This document shows positions 1-4,163 of a stretch of DNA of 6,186 nt, one piece after another. How positions within the stretch are numbered: position 1 is the stretch's first letter; every line of letters starts with the position of its first letter. A program made the translations under genes and the position numbers. The stretch comes from JBBUAX01 sp964409535 (lineage in GTDB: Bacteria; Patescibacteriota; Minisyncoccia; UBA6257; 2-01-FULL-56-20), in NCBI GenBank assembly GCA_964409535.1, contig CAYPDQ010000023.1, forward strand, positions 1 through 6,186. Reading direction: 5' to 3'. Under the pieces are notes generated by a model, which was given only the letters and a program-made list of their open reading frames with translations, searched no databases and was not told the DNA's origin.

Positions 1-12
1 TGAATTCAAAAC

Positions 13-64
13 GGCTCGATTTTTCGCCGCGAAGCGGCTGGCGAGCGCTCGCAGAGCGCGAGCC
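13..64 (-). repeat. Two-hairpin palindromic element after tRNA-Ser, possible terminator
   Basis: Outer arms GGCTCG (13-18) and CGAGCC (59-64) are exact reverse complements and enclose two perfect hairpins with 3-nt loops: GCCGC-GAA-GCGGC (26-38) and GCGCTC-GCA-GAGCGC (45-59). On the - strand it lies about 10 nt beyond the 3' CCA of tRNA-Ser and is followed by GTTTTG, so it could end tRNA transcription, although the T-run is only four bases. The two-hairpin, 3-nt-loop build resembles the insertion in infB at 366-407. Structure is seen directly; a terminator role is inference. Confidence 0.5.
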
Positions 65-74
65 AAATACCACT

Positions 75-164
75 TGGCGGTGAGGGTGGGATTCGAACCC
101 ACGAGAGGATTTCTCCCCTAACTCCTTAGCACGGAGCCGCTTTCGGCCGCTCAGCCACCTCACC
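75..164 (-). tRNA. tRNA-Ser (anticodon GCU)
   Basis: Read on the - strand this folds as a class II tRNA. The acceptor stem GGTGAGG (164-158) pairs with CCTCACC (85-79), the discriminator is G as expected for serine, and CCA is encoded at 77-75. The anticodon loop GTGCTAA, closed by GCTCC/GGAGT, gives anticodon GCU, which reads AGC and AGU. A long variable arm (GGGGA/TCCTC) and a T arm GTGGG-TTCGAAT-CCCAC are present. It is divergent from infB. The other two tRNA genes in the window do not encode CCA, so the CCA here may be chance or ancestral. Confidence 0.95.
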
Positions 165-187
165 TTCGCTTCACCTTGTTCTTGTAG

Positions 188-216
188 AGCATACGGAAAT
201 TCCTTGTTTTTATCAA
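188..216 (-). promoter_or_regulatory. Sigma-70-type promoter for tRNA-Ser
   Basis: On the - strand, -35 TTGATA (216-211, 5/6 match) and -10 TATGCT (193-188, 4/6) are separated by exactly 17 bp. The predicted transcription start is near 181, giving a leader of about 17 nt before the mature tRNA 5' end at 164. Spacing and position fit well; activity is inferred. Confidence 0.55.
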
Positions 217-232
217 ACTTTTGGAATATCCT
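204..232 (+). promoter_or_regulatory. Weak candidate promoter for infB
   Basis: TTGTTT (204-209) and TATCCT (227-232) are 17 bp apart just upstream of infB. Matches to consensus are modest (3/6 and 4/6). If real, transcription would start near 239-243, almost at the ATG, giving a leaderless or nearly leaderless mRNA. It overlaps the tRNA-Ser promoter on the other strand. Confidence 0.2.
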
Positions 233-242
233 ACGAAACGCA

Positions 243-1763
243 ATGCCGCAAAATATTATGCAAAACCTGAACACTCGCCCACCCATCGTTGTGGTAATGG
301 GCCACGTGGACCACGGCAAGACCACTCTTTTGGACTATATCCGCAAAACTAGTTATCAAGCGCGCGCCGCCTCCTCTGGAGGCGAGCCTCGCTCCGTTGC
401 GGAGCGGGAGGCAGGAGGCATAACCCAGAGTATTGGCGCGTATGAGATTGAGCACAACGGCCGCAAAATCACGTTTATAGATACTCCGGGACATGAGGCC
501 TTCACCAAAATGCGCGCCCGGGGCGCCTTCGCCGCCGACCTCGCGATCCTTGTCGTCGCCGCGGACGAAGGCGTGAAGCCGCAGACCTTGGAATCGGTGA
601 ATATCTTGCAAGAGACAGAGACGCCGTATGTCGTTGCGGTAACCAAAACCGACAAACCGAACGCTGACGTGGAAAAGGTGAAAAACGAACTCACCGCCGC
701 GGGCGTCCTACTGGAGGGCTACGGCGGAAAGATCAGTTACGAACCGGTGTCCGCCAAGACCGGCGATAAGGTCAAAGAACTCTTGGATCTTCTGCTTCTC
801 GCGGCAGAACTGGAAAACCTCGCCTACGATCCGGCGAAGCCGGCCTCCGGCTATATTCTGGAAGCGCGGATTGACCGCCGCCGGGGAATGGAAGGGTCGG
901 TGATCGTAAAAGACGGCACCCTGCGCCAGGGCGAGCCGATCGCGACCCCTTCCGGCAAAGGCAAAGTGAAGATTCTGGAAAATTTCCTGGGCGAAAGCGT
1001 AAAAGAACTTGTACCCTCTGCGCCCGCTCTCGTCCTCGGCTGGGAAGAGCTGCCCCAGGTCGGGGAAGAGTTCATAACCGGAGAAGTAACCTCTTCAGTC
1101 GTTGCGACCGCGAGGCAAAGCCGTGGCGGGAAGCAACCTCATGAGATTGCTTCGGTCGCCATGCTCCCTCGCAATGACGAATCGGGATCCTCCCTCTTGA
1201 ACATAATCCTCAAAGCCGGGGACGCAGGTTCATTGGAGGCGCTATCTGGAATAATCAAAGCGATGACAGCAGATAAGCCGGCAAAAATCGTAAGTGAATC
1301 CGTGGGCGACGTCTCCGACAACGACGTGAAGTTCGCCATCTCCACCAGTGCAAGGATTTTCGCCTTCAAAAGCCGGGTGGACAAAGGCGCCAAAACGCTC
1401 GCGGAGAACAACAAAATAAAAATAATCGCTTCCGAGATAATCTACGAACTGGTAAGGACTGTTGAAGAATTGCTGACCAAAAAAGAGGTAGAAGTCGCCG
1501 GCGAACTGGAAATACTCGCCGTATTCAATCAGGAGAAACCGGAGAAACAGCTCGTCGGCGGGAAAGTCGTTCGCGGCTCCTTCAAAAACAAAGCGCAGTT
1601 CGAGATAAACCGCGGGGAGAACGCCATTGGGACCGGCAGGGTCTTAAGTTTGCAAAGCATGAAAAAAGATGCAACCGAAGTGGAAGAAGGCAAGGAGGCG
1701 GGGCTTATCGTGAACTCCCAGGCGCTGATACAAGTCGGCGACAGGTTAGTGATCAGGACTTAG
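243..1763 (+). CDS. infB: Translation initiation factor IF-2, short form with two in-frame insertions
   Basis: IF-2 is the GTPase that brings fMet-tRNA to the 30S subunit and promotes 50S joining. The 506-aa product begins almost at the G domain and lacks the N-terminal extension of most bacteria. Visible motifs: G1 GHVDHGKT (20-27), GGIT (58-61), G3 DTPGH with catalytic His84, G4 TKTD (134-137, usually NKxD), G5 SAK (170-172). Domain II is about 203-280, domain III (C1) starts near LNIILKAGDAGS (319-330), and the C2 tRNA-binding domain is about 420-506. Residues 42-55 are extra relative to E. coli IF-2 between G1 and GGIT, and residues 286-312 are encoded by a palindromic repeat before domain III. 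ATG 243 was preferred; TTG 204 (13 residues longer) or ATG 258 are alternatives, none with a strong Shine-Dalgarno. It precedes rbfA, as in many bacteria. Confidence 0.95.
   Translation: MPQNIMQNLNTRPPIVVVMGHVDHGKTTLLDYIRKTSYQARAASSGGEPRSVAEREAGGITQSIGAYEIEHNGRKITFIDTPGHEAFTKMRARGAFAADLAILVVAADEGVKPQTLESVNILQETETPYVVAVTKTDKPNADVEKVKNELTAAGVLLEGYGGKISYEPVSAKTGDKVKELLDLLLLAAELENLAYDPAKPASGYILEARIDRRRGMEGSVIVKDGTLRQGEPIATPSGKGKVKILENFLGESVKELVPSAPALVLGWEELPQVGEEFITGEVTSSVVATARQSRGGKQPHEIASVAMLPRNDESGSSLLNIILKAGDAGSLEALSGIIKAMTADKPAKIVSESVGDVSDNDVKFAISTSARIFAFKSRVDKGAKTLAENNKIKIIASEIIYELVRTVEELLTKKEVEVAGELEILAVFNQEKPEKQLVGGKVVRGSFKNKAQFEINRGENAIGTGRVLSLQSMKKDATEVEEGKEAGLIVNSQALIQVGDRLVIRT
366..407 (+). 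repeat. 42-bp hairpin insertion in infB, switch I region
   Basis: Two tandem hairpins with 3-nt loops: GCCTCC-TCT-GGAGGC (369-383) and GCTCCG-TTG-CGGAGC (391-405). The segment encodes AASSGGEPRSVAER. E. coli IF-2, recalled from memory, has 14 residues between GKT and EAGGIT; here there are 28, so exactly 14 codons are extra. The insertion boundary may be off by a few bases because the flanks are also GC-rich. Confidence 0.75.
1098..1178 (+). repeat. 81-bp palindromic repeat in infB, domain II/III linker
   Basis: The outer arms GTCGTTGCGA (1098-1107) and TCGCAATGAC (1169-1178) are inverted with 9/10 match. The core has GAAGCAA (1130-1136) and TTGCTTC (1147-1153) around the palindrome CTCATGAG (1138-1145). 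It is 81 bp, exactly 27 codons, and encodes residues 286-312 of IF-2. The sequence style resembles dispersed repeats of the GTCATTGCGAG type seen in many bacterial genomes (recalled, not searched). Confidence 0.85.
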
Positions 1764-1778
1764 TCGTCAGGACTTAGT
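1751..1778 (+). repeat. 14-bp tandem duplication at the infB/rbfA junction
   Basis: Two adjacent 14-bp units share TCAGGACTTAGT exactly (1753-1764 and 1767-1778). The first copy holds the infB stop TAG (1761-1763). The second brings an AGGA (1769-1772) 10 nt before the rbfA ATG and a second TAG overlapping a possible GTG start at 1777. Confidence 0.85.
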
Positions 1779-1782
1779 GAGT

Positions 1783-2109
1783 ATGAATTACAGAAATCTC
1801 CGGGTCGGCAACTTGATCCGGGACGAGTTGGGCAAGATCGTAATGCGGGAGATGGAATTCCCGGATGCGCTTCTTACCATCACCGAGGTGGAAGTGGATA
1901 CAAAGCTCGGCGGAGCGGCGGTCAAGGTTAGCGTCTTACCCTCGGAAAAGGCAGAGGGGGTTCTTAAGGAACTAACCGCGCAACGAGGCAAATTGCAACA
2001 TCTCCTGAATAACAAATTGAACATCAAACCGATGCCCCAAATCCGATTTGAAATAGACCGCGGCCCGGAAAAAGCCGCCGGAGTGGAAAAATTATTGCTG
2101 GACCAGTAG
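1783..2109 (+). CDS. rbfA: Ribosome-binding factor A
   Basis: RbfA is a small KH-type factor that binds the 30S subunit and helps late 16S rRNA maturation, notably in cold. The 108-aa product has the family pattern: an N-terminal helix with RVGNLIRDELGKIV (7-20), a beta strand LLTITEVEVD (30-39), an AVKVSVLP strand (46-53), a helix ending in QRGKLQHLLNNKLNIKP (67-83) and the strand PQIRFEID (85-92). Length is near the usual 110-130 aa. ATG 1783 is chosen because AGGA lies 10 nt upstream; GTG 1777, two codons earlier, is possible but only 4 nt from that AGGA. It sits 19 nt after infB in the same orientation, so the two are probably co-transcribed. Confidence 0.9.
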   Translation: MNYRNLRVGNLIRDELGKIVMREMEFPDALLTITEVEVDTKLGGAAVKVSVLPSEKAEGVLKELTAQRGKLQHLLNNKLNIKPMPQIRFEIDRGPEKAAGVEKLLLDQ

Positions 2110-2112
2110 AAT
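2084..2112 (+). promoter_or_regulatory. Candidate promoter for tRNA-Cys
   Basis: TAGAAT (2107-2112, 5/6 match to the -10 consensus) overlaps the rbfA stop and is repeated at 2112-2117. TGGAAA (2084-2089) lies 17 bp upstream as a 4/6 -35. The predicted start, about 2119, is a few bases before the mature tRNA. The tRNA could instead be cotranscribed with rbfA. Confidence 0.3.
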
Positions 2113-2125
2113 AGAATTGGACTAC

Positions 2126-2197
2126 GGTCTGGTAGCCAAGTGGTAAGGCGGAGCTCTGCAAAAGCTCTATGCGCGGGTTCGATTCCCGCCCAGACCT
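2126..2197 (+). tRNA. tRNA-Cys (anticodon GCA)
   Basis: The acceptor stem GGTCTGG (2126-2132) pairs with CCAGACC (2190-2196), followed by discriminator T2197, as expected for cysteine. The anticodon loop CTGCAAA closed by GAGCT/AGCTC gives GCA. The T arm is GCGGG-TTCGATT-CCCGC. CCA is not encoded (the next bases are CGA), so it must be added after 3' processing. Its 3' end is 4 nt from the ATG of the next small gene. Confidence 0.95.
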
Positions 2198-2201
2198 CGA
2201 G

Positions 2202-2399
2202 ATGAAAATTCCTCCCGAGCCCAAAACGCCTTATGTTTTGGATAAACCGCAGGGCCAGCGGATTTTCCGCAAGCTAAAAACGCTATCGCGCAGAAAGTGG
2301 GCAAGAGAAAACTCTGCCTTGTTAAAACTGTTCTACACCCAGTTAGAGACCGACTGGCGCACGCCGCTTGAAAAGTTCATAGATAAACTATTAAAGTAA
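2202..2399 (+). CDS. Small basic protein of unknown function between two tRNA genes
   Basis: A 65-aa product that I do not recognise. It has a Pro-rich start (PPEPKTP, 4-10) and a basic, probably helical body with RKLKTLSRRKWARE (23-36), followed by an amphipathic stretch LLKLFYTQLETDW (40-52) and a C-terminal helix. Sixteen Lys/Arg against seven Asp/Glu suggest a nucleic-acid or ribosome contact, but that is inference. The frame is open further upstream into tRNA-Cys; ATG 2202 is the first start outside the tRNA. No Shine-Dalgarno is visible: the ATG follows the tRNA end by 4 nt. The stop is 6 nt before tRNA-Leu. It could be a chance frame, but it fills the whole gap between the tRNAs with plausible protein composition. 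Confidence 0.65.
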   Translation: MKIPPEPKTPYVLDKPQGQRIFRKLKTLSRRKWARENSALLKLFYTQLETDWRTPLEKFIDKLLK

Positions 2400-2405
2400 T
2401 CTCAC

Positions 2406-2489
2406 GCCCGGGTGCTGAAATTGGTATCCAGGGGAGACTTAAAATCTCCTGTCCGCAAGGACGTGTGGGTTCGACCCCCACCCCGGGCA
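2406..2489 (+). tRNA. tRNA-Leu (anticodon UAA)
   Basis: The acceptor stem GCCCGGG (2406-2412) pairs with CCCGGGC (2482-2488), followed by discriminator A2489, as expected for leucine. The anticodon loop CTTAAAA closed by GGAGA/TCTCC gives UAA, reading UUA and UUG. The long variable arm GTCC-GCAA-GGAC and T arm GTGGG-TTCGACC-CCCAC are clear. CCA is not encoded (next bases CAC). No clear terminator is seen in the 16 bp before the convergent mutM stop. Confidence 0.95.
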
Positions 2490-2505
2490 CACATAGAGTT
2501 GGCTA

Positions 2506-3360
2506 CTACTTCTGGCACCTCGGACAGTAAGTCGTGGTCCGGTTGTTTATTCTTATCCCGCGGAGTATACTGCCGCACTTTTTGCATTTCTCCCCCGCCC
2601 GGCCGTAGACCTTGCGCTCATCCGCGTACCTGCCGCGCTTGCCCTCCATCGTCCGGTAGGTGAAAACCGTTGAGCCGCCGAGTTTTATCGCCCGGGAAAG
2701 AACCTGCCGGATCGCCCGATGCAATTTTTTGACTTCCTCCGCTTTGAGCGACGATGCCTTGCGGCTCGGCCGTATGCCCGCGAGAAAAAGCGCTTCGTCG
2801 CAGTAAATATTCCCCAAGCCGGCTACCACTAACTGGCTCATCAAAACCGTTTTTATCCGGGCGTTTTTCCGGGCAAGCGCTTCCTCAAAATACTGCGGCG
2901 TGAACTCGCGGGACAGCGGCTCAGCCCCGACTTTCGCGAAATGCTCTTTTGCGCGGGATTCGTCCGGATAATGGATCAGGTATCCGAATTTCCGCGCGTC
3001 ATTGTAAACAAGCGTTCCCCTGCTCAATTTGAAAATAATGTGGTCGTGCTTGCCCCACTGCTGCGGAATCTCCTTCCCACGATAATATGCAAACCGGCCT
3101 GACATCTTAAGGTGCACTATGACGCGCCTACCGCCAGAAAGAACGAATATAAGATTTTTCGCCCGCCGTTCTATGCTGACGACCTTCCGGCCCGCGATCC
3201 CGCGCGCGAATCGCAGCACCGCCGACTGCGAAGCGCGCCGCAGGTTTCCCCGGCCGGAAACAAGTTTCGGCCAGCGGACTAGAACGTTTCTTATCGTCTG
3301 GCCTCTCACCGCGGCGATCAAACTGCGCCGCATATTTTCCACTTCCGGCAACTCCGGCAT
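2506..3360 (-). CDS. mutM: Formamidopyrimidine-DNA glycosylase
   Basis: Fpg removes oxidised purines such as 8-oxoguanine from DNA and cuts the abasic site by beta/delta elimination (base excision repair). The 284-aa product is full length. It starts MPELPEVE, giving the catalytic Pro2 and Glu3, and has Lys68 in RRAK (the strand-loop lysine), HLKMSGRF (83-90), NDARKFG (120-126), the helix-two-turn-helix motif GLGNIYCDEALF (181-192, Asn184), and a C-terminal zinc finger with Cys259, Cys262, Cys279 and Cys282, with Arg274 inside it. All key residues are present, so it should be active. The ATG at 3360 is 6 nt after the stop of the upstream membrane-protein gene with no clear Shine-Dalgarno, suggesting translational coupling. 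It converges with tRNA-Leu. Confidence 0.97.
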   Translation of the reverse strand: MPELPEVENMRRSLIAAVRGQTIRNVLVRWPKLVSGRGNLRRASQSAVLRFARGIAGRKVVSIERRAKNLIFVLSGGRRVIVHLKMSGRFAYYRGKEIPQQWGKHDHIIFKLSRGTLVYNDARKFGYLIHYPDESRAKEHFAKVGAEPLSREFTPQYFEEALARKNARIKTVLMSQLVVAGLGNIYCDEALFLAGIRPSRKASSLKAEEVKKLHRAIRQVLSRAIKLGGSTVFTYRTMEGKRGRYADERKVYGRAGEKCKKCGSILRGIRINNRTTTYCPRCQK

Positions 3361-3366
3361 ATCAGA

Positions 3367-4032
3367 TCAAATATACAGGACTTTCAAGCCCAACGCCTTG
3401 ACCAAAACATCGCCCCAGACGAGGGTTAATAAAAGCGCAAATAAAAACGGCCAGCCCAAAGTGGTGAAGCGCTCCTTAAAGACGATCAGCCGGAAACCCG
3501 AGGCCAAAACGACTCCCAGGAATACAAATGGTACGAAAACTACGATACCCGGCCAGCCAGCGGCGAGAGCGCACAAAAAACCCAGTTCCGTCTCGCCTTC
3601 CTCAAAAAACCGCTCCCGGTATTTTTTGAGCGACTTCAAAAGCGCGTAGAAAATAAAAGCGGCAAGAATGGCTATCGCCGGATTCAGCCAGAACCGGATG
3701 TAAGAGTAAAAAAGAAAATAGCCGGAACTGCCGTCCAAAGTACCAAACCTGTCCGAAACCAAGAAAATCCTGCCCAAAGCATCCTGCGACCAAATGTAAT
3801 ACTGTCCCCAGGTCAAGAACGCGGCGTAGAGAACGTAGAAACCGATGGTTATTTTTATGAGCCGCCTTGTGAACGTATGGAGGTACTCCGGTGACCGACC
3901 CCCTGCCCGCAATGCTACGCCTAGCGCTGCAGGCGGGCGATTCCAATATGCGTAGGCCGCAAGCACGAAAACGGCCCAGAAAAAAACCTTGGGAATCCAA
4001 GCAATCGCTGAATTAGTAAGGAAACCAAGCAT
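3367..4032 (-). CDS. Multi-pass membrane protein of unknown function
   Basis: The 221-aa product is strongly hydrophobic, with about five membrane segments: roughly 10-30, 58-80, 116-133, 160-181 and 190-212. Between the first two is a charged loop, and a basic/acidic loop KSLKKYRERFFEEGETE (133-149) follows the third. I see no catalytic motif and do not recognise a family. Residues 32-44 come from a palindromic DNA segment (3902-3938) and are Ala/Gly/Pro-rich, unlike the rest. It is the first gene of a two-gene unit with mutM, 6 nt apart; no functional link is evident. The ATG at 4032 lies just downstream, on the - strand, of a DnaA-box 9-mer and a TATTAT element. GGAT about 9 nt upstream is only a weak Shine-Dalgarno. 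Confidence 0.8.
   Translation of the reverse strand: MLGFLTNSAIAWIPKVFFWAVFVLAAYAYWNRPPAALGVALRAGGRSPEYLHTFTRRLIKITIGFYVLYAAFLTWGQYYIWSQDALGRIFLVSDRFGTLDGSSGYFLFYSYIRFWLNPAIAILAAFIFYALLKSLKKYRERFFEEGETELGFLCALAAGWPGIVVFVPFVFLGVVLASGFRLIVFKERFTTLGWPFLFALLLTLVWGDVLVKALGLKVLYI
3902..3938 (-). repeat. Probable palindromic insertion in the membrane-protein gene
   Basis: Arms GCCCGC (3905-3910) and GCGGGC (3933-3938) are inverted, with an inner hairpin GCTA-CGCC-TAGC (3914-3925); CCTGC (3902-3906) and GCAGG (3929-3933) offer an alternative pairing. It encodes the stretch around PPAALGVALRAGG, between the first two membrane segments. The exact insertion limits are unclear and no flanking duplication was found. 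Confidence 0.5.
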
Positions 4033-4035
4033 AAG

Positions 4036-4044
4036 TTATCCACA
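4036..4044 (+). promoter_or_regulatory. DnaA-box consensus 9-mer
   Basis: TTATCCACA is an exact match to the consensus DnaA box. It lies in the divergent spacer, 4 bp from the start codon of the membrane protein and overlapping the -35 zone of the + strand promoter. Only one copy is seen, so this is not an origin; DnaA control of the flanking genes is possible, chance is not excluded. Confidence 0.4.
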
Positions 4045-4064
4045 GGACGCACTTGCGCCTGCCC

Positions 4065-4073
4065 TATATAATA
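4065..4073. promoter_or_regulatory. Shared -10 region of divergent promoters
   Basis: TATATAATA contains a perfect -10 (TATAAT, 4067-4072) for the + strand and TATTAT (4073-4068) for the - strand. Neither has a good -35: AGGACG at 4044-4049 on +, TTTCCT at 4096-4091 on -. It is the best promoter candidate for both the synthetase-like gene and the membrane-protein/mutM pair. Confidence 0.5.
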
Positions 4074-4107
4074 GCCGGGATGGTCTGGAAAGGAAAAAAG
4101 GCCCCGC

Positions 4108-4132
4108 GCCCCCCTTAGGGGGCTATTTTTTT
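4108..4132 (+). terminator. Intrinsic terminator in the leader of the synthetase-like gene
   Basis: GCCCCC (4108-4113) pairs with GGGGGC (4118-4123) around a 4-nt loop, followed by TA and seven T (4126-4132). It is about 30 nt after the predicted + strand start and 31 nt before the next ATG, so it cannot serve an upstream + strand gene. It may be an attenuator or end a very short RNA. The 3' arm can also pair with GCCCC at 4101-4105, and on the - strand the same region ends in six T, so it may work both ways. Confidence 0.65.
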
Positions 4133-4163
4133 ATCGCAAGGTCGCAATCAAAGTAAAAACCAA

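Noticed and set aside
3242..3259. Inverted repeat GTTTCC/GGAAAC in mutM as another insertion
   Set aside because: It encodes part of the KLVSGRGN motif that is ordinary for Fpg at this position, so no extra residues are present.
4033..4163. Possible replication origin
   Set aside because: Only one DnaA-box 9-mer is present, with no AT-rich unwinding region and no dnaA or dnaN nearby.
4080..4163. T-box or amino-acid riboswitch before the synthetase-like gene
   Set aside because: The leader is only about 85 nt and has no specifier-loop or T-box-like sequence; the tiny frame has no Asn or Asp codons.
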